A stretch of 13,927 bases of DNA from the NCBI GenBank assembly GCA_964371195.1, contig CAYJLD010000060.1, positions 1 through 13,927 on the forward strand, read 5' to 3'. The number at the start of each line of letters is the position of its first letter. The stretch's first letter is position 1. A program made the position numbers and the translations under genes. The notes beneath the pieces are model-generated. The model was given only the letters and a program-made list of their open reading frames with translations. It was not told the origin of the DNA and did no database searches. Positions 8,501-13,927 of this stretch are shown one piece after another. Source of the DNA: CAYJAD01 sp964371195. Lineage in GTDB: Bacteria > Desulfobacterota > Desulfovibrionia > Desulfovibrionales > Desulfovibrionaceae.

Positions 8501-8862
8501 TTACTTGGTATGCCACCCTGCCCCAAGTGCAGCATTGGTCTAAGCATGGTCTTACCGAACAAAGTATTATGGATAACCAAGGTAATGTTTGGCGCGTAGA
8601 TTTATTGCTTAGGCCATCAGATGTATATGGTTGGCGTGTTATTGAATTTAAGACAGGACAAGAACATCCTGATCATATAAATCAACTTCGCAATTATCTT
8701 AACTTACTAGACAATATCAAGCAAGATCATTTACCAGCCAGTGAGGGTGGGCTTATATATCTGGATTTACAAAAGTGCCGCATGGTTGGCCTACAAGGTC
8801 ACACCGAGCTTACACATGAACCTATGTGGGGTAAAACCATGCACCAGAGTGAGACAAAATAG
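5587..8862 (+). CDS. addA: AddA-type UvrD-family helicase with C-terminal PD-(D/E)XK nuclease
   Basis: This is the predicted catalytic motor of a heterodimeric helicase-nuclease that unwinds and resects double-strand breaks to load RecA. At 1091 residues all superfamily 1A motifs are present: Walker A ASAGSGKT (12-19), motif Ia ITFTNAAATEM (59-69), TIDSLLHR (113-120), Walker B DEFQDT (376-381), VGDIKQAIYGWRG (406-418), NWRS (448-451), MTIHKSKGLQF (748-758), and FYVACTRAEEEL (814-825). The C-terminal nuclease shows His927/928, Asp1005 in RVDLLL, Glu1020-x-Lys1022 in IEFKTG, and QLRNYL (1033-1038), all intact. It is somewhat shorter than typical AddA proteins (about 1150-1230). The first ATG is used; no Shine-Dalgarno is seen. 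RecB is the alternative, but the partner next door is AddB-like and there is no RecC or RecD. The next gene starts directly after its stop codon. Confidence 0.88.
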   Translation: MTYAPHMRQIKASAGSGKTHDITGRFLDYLGGLNICSHKPSCTLKPSNHRGGWADILAITFTNAAATEMKERVLERLKKIALGTDEAHGISPSMAKAWVSTILRQYGALNIRTIDSLLHRIVRTAALDLGLPPDFETSFTTNETLEPIFDILMERAWQEDELIISLLEAICYALLMREKSYGFSTGGRIIDTTRPLLEKIITNTLPEISSKAELENHYNILWENFLISCTQMLELMTNEDLQLKKNVFETIVACTRKDKKAPHSAWLRKSCLSDLIYAKHKDKVSQDAKDCYKKLTKATHDFVTHGHIIQKALEWLPFVNFTKLMANEVHVVQQQEHKIPATSIPKLAKEILNLEYGGVSAALCRLGSGIHHILLDEFQDTSIEQWEALRPLAIEALSGGGSITWVGDIKQAIYGWRGGNSTLFDALCTEQELRCMVPEVDQENLPTNWRSREQVVMANNKLFQPLSNANTARPILQSMLSKDFPCHILDNATQKLCHAFVDVAQQVKPENYAGGFVSIEDVGAENAEELSQAVHDKLFERMQDLRQRRAYGDITILTRSNSGAARVAAWLMDWGIPVITENSLLLNNHPLVQESLALLNFLNTPHDNLSFWTVLSGSMLRPYLGQDNYSPSVEQLHELALQNEQNKDSLNNILSKEWPEFWNDIFAPFYNTAQLVNPYDTLQEWYRILHVNAHFAKAEIFLRRFLEVVHMAAERGHITMGAFLDYWSKHGHDEKAPMPSKINAVQIMTIHKSKGLQFKVVIIPWSSFSQQDNNPPPVHHCIGNLSLLAPRCKQMGDIFYENQAEQALEAINVFYVACTRAEEELHIFNTHTPALLKMRNLACALELLLPSAGFTLPLQLGLAIEDDEAKSFDQALSENKDIFNTEETRLSPSYISRPMQWLPRLKIFRNPLQELRLSPRLRGLLTHHCLEQFKSTGQAEKDAEYAVKLGLRTFALPITQSKELYDELVKAITWYATLPQVQHWSKHGLTEQSIMDNQGNVWRVDLLLRPSDVYGWRVIEFKTGQEHPDHINQLRNYLNLLDNIKQDHLPASEGGLIYLDLQKCRMVGLQGHTELTHEPMWGKTMHQSETK

Positions 8863-11859
8863 ATGACTAAAAACTTTACTCTATTTGATTGGCATAGCCC
8901 CTTCTTACCTGCTCTTGTGGATTATATTTGTGAGCAAACAGACAATAACCCCGGCCTAAGTATTATTATTTTACCACATGACCGTCCACGCCGCTATCTA
9001 ATAGATTTATTACGCAAAAGTGAAAAAATTAAAAAACCAGCTCTTTTGCCTCATATGTTTACCATCAAGGAAGTAATTGGCTTATTTTGTGCTCAAAATA
9101 CTAATATTTTACAAAATGCCTCTCTTTTGGACCAAGTTTTTTTACTCTATAAGGCTGTTCAACATGTAGCCCACCATGAGGGTAGCTCTTTAGGTCAGCA
9201 CTTTGCGCATATGGATCTAGCAAGATTTTTACCTTGGGGTACACGCTTAGCCACACTTTTTGAAGAGTATATGCTTGAAGATATTGAAGTTAAAGCCATT
9301 GAACATGTTGAAGGTGAAGTTTCAGCCCAAGCAGCTGCTCTATTAAGTTTTCTTGGGCAAATTCATAATAGATACTTAAAGCTTTTGCATAAAGAGATGT
9401 GGACAAGTCAAGGCCTCAATGCTCTGCTTGCCTCTAAAGAAGATCATATACCATCCCTTATTGACACAAAAAATATAGAAAACAGGCATACCTTTATAGC
9501 GGGTTTTTTTGAGTTACACAGGACAGAAAATATAATATTAAAAAAACTCTGGCAAAATGGAGCACATATTTGTCTGCATACTGACCCAAACATAGTTCAC
9601 AGCTCTAACTCTCGCTCTTTATTACAAGAAAATGCACACTGGTCTTGTCAAAGTCATGCCAAATGGATTAGAAATTGGCAAGCCAAAAGCCAAATTTATA
9701 TGCAAAGTGAACCGCGAAAACCTAGAATGCACTTTGTTTCCGGTTATGATTTACACTCACAACTGCTTAGCGCAAAAGAAATTTTAAACGAAAAAAACAA
9801 CACACAGTCCACAGCCATTGTATTAACTACGCCAGGCTTACTCATGCCCATGCTTCATCACCTTCCTGAGCAAGATTTTAATGTATCTATGGGCTACCCA
9901 CTTAATAAGTCAGCACTTTTTGCTCTTATTGATGCCATTACCAACCTACATAAAAACAGTAGACAAAAAAACACTACAAACACCACTCAAGGAAATACCT
10001 ATTATTGGCGAAGTCTACTTCACTGTATACGTCACCCCTATATACAAATGCTAAAAACTCTTCCTGCACAAGGAGAATTCGACAACCATAACGCCCAATC
10101 TATACGCCATATTTGGCATAGCATGGAAAAAATCTTGCGTCGCTCCAGCCGATTTGTATGCCCTGAAAAACTTTTACAAGATTCTTTAAAACAAATAGAG
10201 CATACAAACCAAGAACAAATTGACTTGATAGATGATGTGCTCAAGGCTATATTAGAAAATTTTGCTTCCATAAATACCACTCAAAGCCTAGCTCAAGCTC
10301 TCATGAATTTATGTCAAATTTTACTTAATTATGGTTACGATATATGGCAAAACTCTCCTCTTGATGCTGAAGCATTATATCGCTTAGTGCAAAACATTAT
10401 TCCAAGCTTAAAGGGTAGTGCTTTAGCTCACGAAGTCATGCCTAGTTCCACACTGTTTTTATTATTACAGCATTTAATGCAAGATGAACGTGTGCCATTT
10501 GAAGCTGACCCCATTACAGGCTTACAAGTTTTAGGCTTGCTTGAAACAAGGCTTTTACACTTTGAGCAAGTAATTATTATTGATGCCACAGACGATGTCA
10601 TACCTGGTTTTGCCGCTCAAGATCCATTGCTGCCAGATGCCTTGCGCCACATGCTAGGCTTACCGGATTCTACTAAGCGAGAACAAAATATTGCTTATAA
10701 TTTATATCGTCTTTTGGCAGCATCAAATAATGTACACTTTTTCTGGCAAGAAGGCACTAACAACTCAAGCTTGTTTGATGGTAAAAAAAGTCGTAGTAGG
10801 TTTATTGATACTGCCATTTGGCAAGAAGAACAAGAGCTTGGATATATTATTAAAAATAATGATCACCCTCTCAAAACCGTACCTTGCATGGTATCGCCAA
10901 TTTCACGCAAATCATATGCCATTAATGTAAACAAAATCTTGCAAGAGAAAATACTGCTTAAACTTAATAGCGGGATTGCCCCAACCAGTTTAGATACATA
11001 TATGCATTGCCCTCAACGCTTTGCATGGCAATACATCTATAATTTAGCACCATTAGAAGAAGTTAATGAGGTGTATGACCCATTGGAAGTTGGCAGGCTT
11101 TTACATCAAGTTTTATACGATATTTATGCACCATTTAAAGGCACAGATGTTTATGCAGCCAATATAGACATGCAACTTGTGGACAAACACTTTCAAGAGT
11201 GCCTTGCAAAATTTGAGTTAAATCTATCTCCAGATAGTTTGATTATGCTAAACTTGGCTGGCCCCATGCGTCTTAAACGTTTTTTGCAAAATCAGCCCCC
11301 GCTCACTCATATTTTAGCTTTGGAACAAAATTTATCTGTCCCCATCATGCAAAGTAATATGCATAATAACATGTCACTTAAGCTAAATGGCATACTTGAT
11401 CGAGTTGATTTACGTCATATTAATAAGCAAGGCCGTAGCATTGTACTGGATTATAAAACCGGAAAACTGCAAAGGATTAAGCGTGAAGTATGGGAAGATA
11501 ATAATCTCTGGCAAGAGCTTAGCTCATGGAAACCACAACTAAACAACGGTAATGATTTGCTAAAGGAAATTTCTAATTCATTTAATTCTATCCAACTGCC
11601 CTGCTATTTATTATTATGTGCCAATAATTTCAAGGTGCCTGTCACTGATGCAGCTTGGGTCAACCTAGCTGAAAATGGAGAAGAAGTCTTTTTATTTGGT
11701 GAAGATATGGATGAACACTTGCGTGAACAAATTATTTCAGAACAAATTCCTCTACTATTAAAATTTATACTAAAACATATGTCTGTCGCCACAAGCCTTG
11801 AGCCCCACGAAGGAGAACATTGTAAATTTTGTCCCTATACAGCTCTATGTTTTAAATAA
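8863..11859 (+). CDS. addB: AddB-type subunit: degenerate helicase plus iron-sulfur PD-(D/E)XK nuclease
   Basis: This 998-residue protein is the predicted partner of AddA in the break-resection complex. Its N-terminus reads IIILPHDRPRRYL (34-46) where a Walker A would be, so the helicase fold is probably ATP-inactive, as in proteobacterial AddB proteins. A conserved region GLQVLGLLETRLLHFEQV (553-570) followed by DATDDVIPG (574-582) resembles the corresponding AddB segment. The C-terminal nuclease has Cys716 in YMHCPQRF, His748 in GRLLHQVL, Asp849 in GILDRVDL, Asp863-x-Lys865 in VLDYKTGK, Gln911, and a final CxxCx5C (Cys987, Cys990, Cys996). Cys716 plus this triplet is the four-cysteine 4Fe-4S staple known from AddB. 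The ATG directly follows the addA TAG with zero spacing, and only a weak GTGAG precedes it, so translation is probably coupled. It is the last gene of the operon. Confidence 0.87.
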   Translation: MTKNFTLFDWHSPFLPALVDYICEQTDNNPGLSIIILPHDRPRRYLIDLLRKSEKIKKPALLPHMFTIKEVIGLFCAQNTNILQNASLLDQVFLLYKAVQHVAHHEGSSLGQHFAHMDLARFLPWGTRLATLFEEYMLEDIEVKAIEHVEGEVSAQAAALLSFLGQIHNRYLKLLHKEMWTSQGLNALLASKEDHIPSLIDTKNIENRHTFIAGFFELHRTENIILKKLWQNGAHICLHTDPNIVHSSNSRSLLQENAHWSCQSHAKWIRNWQAKSQIYMQSEPRKPRMHFVSGYDLHSQLLSAKEILNEKNNTQSTAIVLTTPGLLMPMLHHLPEQDFNVSMGYPLNKSALFALIDAITNLHKNSRQKNTTNTTQGNTYYWRSLLHCIRHPYIQMLKTLPAQGEFDNHNAQSIRHIWHSMEKILRRSSRFVCPEKLLQDSLKQIEHTNQEQIDLIDDVLKAILENFASINTTQSLAQALMNLCQILLNYGYDIWQNSPLDAEALYRLVQNIIPSLKGSALAHEVMPSSTLFLLLQHLMQDERVPFEADPITGLQVLGLLETRLLHFEQVIIIDATDDVIPGFAAQDPLLPDALRHMLGLPDSTKREQNIAYNLYRLLAASNNVHFFWQEGTNNSSLFDGKKSRSRFIDTAIWQEEQELGYIIKNNDHPLKTVPCMVSPISRKSYAINVNKILQEKILLKLNSGIAPTSLDTYMHCPQRFAWQYIYNLAPLEEVNEVYDPLEVGRLLHQVLYDIYAPFKGTDVYAANIDMQLVDKHFQECLAKFELNLSPDSLIMLNLAGPMRLKRFLQNQPPLTHILALEQNLSVPIMQSNMHNNMSLKLNGILDRVDLRHINKQGRSIVLDYKTGKLQRIKREVWEDNNLWQELSSWKPQLNNGNDLLKEISNSFNSIQLPCYLLLCANNFKVPVTDAAWVNLAENGEEVFLFGEDMDEHLREQIISEQIPLLLKFILKHMSVATSLEPHEGEHCKFCPYTALCFK

Positions 11860-12073
11860 CATGTGAAAAGAATAATTTTTCATCAAATAAAAAAATATAT
11901 TTTAAAAAATGTAAAAATGCTACTTTTCTGTATAAAATACCACAAAACAGGCTTTTTTTGAGAATATTTTATACTTATAGCCTTTTTTATAGTAATACTA
12001 TTAATGAAAGAAGTATTGCTCATTTTTTTCTTTTGGGTTAGAGCTTAAAGCAGATTTTTTTGGGGGTAATAAA
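11860..12073 (+). other. AT-rich spacer between addB and the flavoprotein gene
   Basis: This 214-bp stretch is dominated by A and T runs. A weak hairpin (TGAAAA 11864-11869 with TTTTCA 11877-11882) lies just after addB but has no plus-strand T tract, so it is not a convincing terminator. No promoter with both boxes at proper spacing stands out: TTGAGA (11958-11963) and TATAGT (11988-11993) are 24 bp apart. The segment ends in a GGGGGT ribosome binding site (12062-12067), 6 nt before the next ATG. The change in spacing suggests the downstream gene is a separate transcription unit. Confidence 0.4.
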
Positions 12074-13213
12074 ATGAGTTTTCCAGCACTTCGTATAGGT
12101 GAACTAACAGCGACCATGCCAATCATTCAAGGTGGTATGGGGGTTGGTATCTCACTTTCGCGCTTAGCGTCAGCTGTTGCTAATCAAGGTGGTATTGGTG
12201 TTATTGCCGGAGCCATGATTGGCATGAAAGAGCCAGACATTGCAAAAAATCCTTTGGAAGCAAACTTGCGAGCACTTAGGCAAGAATTACAAAAAGCTCG
12301 TGAGGCAACCAAGGGCATAATTGGCGTAAATATTATGGTTGCCTTAACAACCTTTTCTGAAATGGTTAAAACATCCATTGAGCATCGAGCCGATATTATA
12401 TTCTCCGGTGCAGGGTTGCCATTTGAATTGCCAAAATTACTACGTGAAATGTGTGATCAAAAAAAGGAAGAATTTAATACTAAACTTGTTCCTATTGTAT
12501 CATCAGCTCGTGCAGCTTCCATCATTGCTAAAAAATGGTCCAACAAGTCAGACTATATCCCCGATGCCTTTGTAGTTGAGGGTCCTAAGGCTGGCGGACA
12601 CCTTGGTTTTAAAGCTGAAGATATACAAAATCAGAATTTTGCTCTTGAAGAGCTTGTACCGCAAGTGGTTGAAGTAGCAAAAAGCCTTGAAGATAAGTTT
12701 GGCCGCGCTGTACCAGTTATTGCTGCTGGTGGCGTGTATAGTGGAGCTGATATTAAGTATTTTATGGATCTTGGTGCATCTGGTGTTCAAATGGGTACAC
12801 GCTTTGTGGCCACACATGAATGCGATGCCGATGATCGCTTTAAACAAAGCTATGTTGAAGCATCACAAGATGATATAACCATAATCAAAAGTCCTGTTGG
12901 CATGCCTGGTCGAGCTTTACGCAATGGTTTTGTAGATGCCATGCGTGATGGAACAAAAAAGCCATTTAAATGCGTGTTTAAATGCGTTAGCACTTGTGAA
13001 CAAGAAAGAACACCATATTGCATTGCCATGGCTCTTATTAATGCTATGAAAGGTAATCTTGAACGTGGTTTTGCGTTTTGTGGGTCTAACGTGGCTAAGA
13101 TTGACAGTATTATTTCTGTACGTGAACTTATGGAGTCGTTACAAAAGGAATTTGATGACGCCAGACAAAACATAAACAGTACTGTCGAGAAATATTTTCC
13201 AAATATAAAATAA
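12074..13213 (+). CDS. Nitronate monooxygenase / FabK-like FMN-dependent TIM-barrel oxidoreductase
   Basis: This 379-residue soluble flavoprotein belongs to the 2-nitropropane dioxygenase (nitronate monooxygenase, COG2070) family, which also contains the enoyl-ACP reductase FabK. Visible motifs: PIIQGGMG at the first strand (16-23), GVNIMV (84-89), SGAGLP (111-116), EGPKAGGHLG (169-178) with His176 matching the family's conserved His near FMN, VIAAGG (215-220) and QMGTRF (239-244) for FMN phosphate binding. The C-terminal part has clustered cysteines at 300, 304, 308 and 316 (CVFKCVSTC, then YC). GGGGGT lies 6 nt before the ATG. It is longer than FabK (about 320), and sequence alone does not separate nitronate oxidation from enoyl reduction or another reaction, so no gene symbol is given. 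It stands alone; a large hairpin begins 8 nt after the stop and may terminate or stabilise its transcript. Confidence 0.85.
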   Translation: MSFPALRIGELTATMPIIQGGMGVGISLSRLASAVANQGGIGVIAGAMIGMKEPDIAKNPLEANLRALRQELQKAREATKGIIGVNIMVALTTFSEMVKTSIEHRADIIFSGAGLPFELPKLLREMCDQKKEEFNTKLVPIVSSARAASIIAKKWSNKSDYIPDAFVVEGPKAGGHLGFKAEDIQNQNFALEELVPQVVEVAKSLEDKFGRAVPVIAAGGVYSGADIKYFMDLGASGVQMGTRFVATHECDADDRFKQSYVEASQDDITIIKSPVGMPGRALRNGFVDAMRDGTKKPFKCVFKCVSTCEQERTPYCIAMALINAMKGNLERGFAFCGSNVAKIDSIISVRELMESLQKEFDDARQNINSTVEKYFPNIK

Positions 13214-13221
13214 AAAAGAAC

Positions 13222-13317
13222 ATGCCCATTTTAGGAATGCCTTTTAGGGTTTCATAATGATATTAACCCCACATTATGATCCATAAGCACCATAAAAGGC
13301 ATTCTTAAAATGGGCAT
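13222..13317. repeat. Long hairpin 1 (conserved apical core, 29-bp basal stem)
   Basis: Arms 13222-13250 and 13289-13317 pair over 29 positions with one G/A mismatch and one G-T wobble. The top holds an 8-bp apical stem: T plus CATAATG (52-59) with CATTATG plus A (72-79). It has a 12-nt loop ATATTAACCCCA and a 9-nt bulge on the 3' side (80-88) ending in TAAGC. The core, but not the basal stem, recurs in hairpin 2. It starts 8 nt after the flavoprotein stop. No T-run follows on the plus strand, so a simple terminator does not explain it. Confidence 0.75.
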
Positions 13318-13319
13318 AG

Positions 13320-13332
13320 ATAACCCTACATT
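13320..13332. repeat. Possible partial copy of the hairpin loop motif
   Basis: TAACCCTACATT (13321-13332) differs by one base from TAACCCCACATT, the loop and stem junction of hairpin 1. It is not flanked by pairing arms. It may be a remnant of a third element or chance similarity. Confidence 0.2.
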
Positions 13333-13367
13333 TAAATACATATAATTGCAATAGTGCCTATACAAAA

Positions 13368-13443
13368 TTTAAGTGATGTCCGTTGTAACATAATGATGTT
13401 TACCCCCCATTATGTTTGTAAGCTACAATGGACATCACTTAAA
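13368..13443. repeat. Long hairpin 2 (same apical core, different 20-bp basal stem)
   Basis: Arms 13368-13387 and 13424-13443 pair over 20 bp with one G-T wobble. The apical stem is A plus CATAATG (13388-13395) with CATTATG plus T (13408-13415). The loop is ATGTTTACCCCC, and an 8-nt 3'-side bulge (13416-13423) ends in TAAGC. The apical core differs from hairpin 1 at three loop positions and at the closing base pair, which changes from T-A to A-T and so keeps pairing. The basal arms are unrelated to those of hairpin 1. Confidence 0.75.
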
Positions 13444-13452
13444 ATTATTTGG

Positions 13453-13640
13453 CTTAGCAGCCTGTTGTAAAAGTCAATTTTTGGCATGTTGCCCAAAAAA
13501 TATAAGATACGAAGAAGTAAAAAAAGTCAAGATGCGCAGTGTACCAAACATATGGTCACATCTTAAAAAATTGGCCATTTACAATGGCAAAATTGCCGAA
13601 AAATCGTATCTCATGCTGGCTTTACAGCAACTTTGCTAAG
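13453..13640. repeat. 188-bp nested inverted-repeat element (MITE remnant or structured RNA)
   Basis: The outer ends pair: CTTAGCA (13453-13459) with TGCTAAG (13634-13640), then GTTG (13464-13467) with CAAC (13628-13631), then TAAA with TTTA. Inside, AGATACGA (13505-13512) pairs with TCGTATCT (13604-13611). Within that lie a hairpin AAGAT/ATCTT (13529-13564) and GCCATT/AATGGC with a 3-nt loop (13574-13588). Between the outer and middle stems TTTTTGGC pairs with GCC and A-run (13476-13500). The left end, AGCCTGTTGTAAAAG, resembles the CAACAGGCTG-type ends of some insertion sequences (from memory). No target duplication is evident. Confidence 0.4.
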
Positions 13641-13688
13641 TTCATTTTATATGTTTAAATTTATTTTACAGCATTAATCTAGTCGGTA

Positions 13689-13772
13689 CTAAAAAACGCG
13701 TTTCACGCATTTTTCTAAAAAGGCACGCTCGCTCCAAATATCGCTTTGCGAACGCCAGAAGTTAATTCTGGC
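13689..13772 (-). pseudogene. Short protein-like fragment without a start
   Basis: On the minus strand this 27-codon open stretch reads like the C-terminus of a protein, including RSQSDIWSERAFLEK, and ends at TAG (13691-13689). It has no start codon and is closed upstream by TAA (13775-13773). Reading through that stop, the same frame continues with SKFSAKKILRRVK. Local GC is higher than in the surroundings. It may be a decayed gene end or a dispersed repeat that happens to be open. I do not recognise a family. Confidence 0.2.
13754..13772. repeat. Perfect 7-bp hairpin
   Basis: GCCAGAA (13754-13760) and TTCTGGC (13766-13772) pair perfectly around the 5-nt loop GTTAA. It lies inside the protein-like fragment on the minus strand. 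Confidence 0.4.
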
Positions 13773-13787
13773 TTATTTTACGCGGCG

Positions 13788-13813
13788 CAAAATTTTCTTT
13801 GCAGAAAATTTTG
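13788..13813. repeat. Perfect 11-bp hairpin with TTGC loop
   Basis: CAAAATTTTCT (13788-13798) and AGAAAATTTTG (13803-13813) pair without mismatch around a 4-nt loop. No T-run follows on either strand, so its role is unclear. Confidence 0.45.
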
Positions 13814-13910
13814 ATAGCCAACTACATAAACAGTTTGAATTTTTTACACTAAGTGCAGATTATTATTCCCTACCCCTGTTAGCACAAAGACTTACTCACA
13901 ATAGATCAAT

Positions 13911-13927
13911 AAAGCCTAGCTTTTTTT
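13911..13927 (+). terminator. Possible weak terminator at the right edge
   Basis: AAAGC (13911-13915) pairs with GCTTT (13919-13923) around a 3-nt loop, and the T-run continues to the window end. The stem is short and no plus-strand gene lies directly upstream, so this is only a candidate. Confidence 0.2.

Larger units (their letters stand above)
13214..13927. other. 714-bp gene-free region rich in palindromes
   Basis: No convincing protein gene lies here. A 75-codon frame at 13412-13639 has no ribosome binding site, starts inside a hairpin and shows no domain. The stretch holds, in order: two long related hairpins (13222-13317, 13368-13443), a nested inverted-repeat element (13453-13640), two short perfect hairpins (13754-13772, 13788-13813) and a small stem-plus-T-run at the window edge. 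It looks like an accumulation of small repeats or structured RNAs between genes. Confidence 0.55.

Noticed and set aside
5587..11859. RecBCD instead of AddAB
   Set aside because: Only two genes are present, both with a C-terminal nuclease, and the second has the AddB iron-sulfur cysteines; no RecC- or RecD-like gene follows.
11864..11882. Terminator after addB
   Set aside because: The 6-bp A/T stem has no T-run on the plus strand; the downstream tract is A-rich.
13222..13443. Integron attC sites
   Set aside because: The fold resembles attC in having a bulged long hairpin, but the conserved outer RYYYAAC and GTTRRRY boxes are not at the ends, and no integrase is present.
13222..13443. CRISPR array
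   Set aside because: There are only two units, the repeated part is internal to each hairpin, and the variable parts are self-complementary arms rather than spacers.
13412..13639. 75-codon frame ending in ALQQLC
   Set aside because: It starts inside hairpin 2, has no ribosome binding site, and its sequence follows the nested inverted repeats rather than a protein pattern.

Overview
The window is AT-rich bacterial DNA from a Gram-negative organism. The evidence for an outer membrane is an autotransporter with a C-terminal beta-barrel ending in Phe. The set of genes (Desulfovibrio-style autotransporter linker, TP0108-like long phosphofructokinase, AddAB-type recombination nuclease, FMN-dependent nitronate monooxygenase-like enzyme) suggests a host-associated member of the Desulfovibrionaceae. 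That placement is inference from gene content and not proven by anything in the window.

Layout: (1) 1-228, the 3' flank of the autotransporter gene, with a strong terminator-like hairpin. (2) 229-3279, minus strand, a 1016-residue autotransporter whose passenger carries nine FxxN/GGAI repeats of the kind known from chlamydial Pmp proteins. (3) 3280-3681, a divergent intergenic region holding a clear sigma-70-type promoter for the autotransporter, a 184-bp MITE-like element with 16-bp terminal inverted repeats and a 10-bp target duplication, and the 5' region of the next operon. (4) 3682-11859, plus strand, a tightly packed four-gene operon: HD-domain protein, 6-phosphofructokinase, AddA-like helicase-nuclease and AddB-like nuclease. 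(5) 12074-13213, plus strand, a nitronate monooxygenase/FabK-type flavoprotein transcribed alone. (6) 13214-13927, 714 bp with no convincing gene but dense with inverted repeats.

How the genes relate: AddA and AddB would form one heterodimeric machine that resects double-strand breaks for RecA-dependent repair. They follow a glycolytic enzyme and an HD phosphohydrolase-like protein with almost no spacing, so these four are probably co-transcribed. A four-codon minigene bridges the pfk stop and the addA start, which lacks an obvious Shine-Dalgarno sequence, so the two may be translationally coupled.

The most unusual signal is in 13222-13443: two hairpins about 50 nt apart with the same apical stem, 12-nt loop and 3'-side bulge ending in TAAGC, but with unrelated long basal stems (29 and 20 bp). 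The conserved core and divergent arms are the reverse of what a MITE family shows. One apical base pair is swapped T-A to A-T between copies, which supports selection on structure. A second, nested-palindrome element (13453-13640) lies directly downstream.
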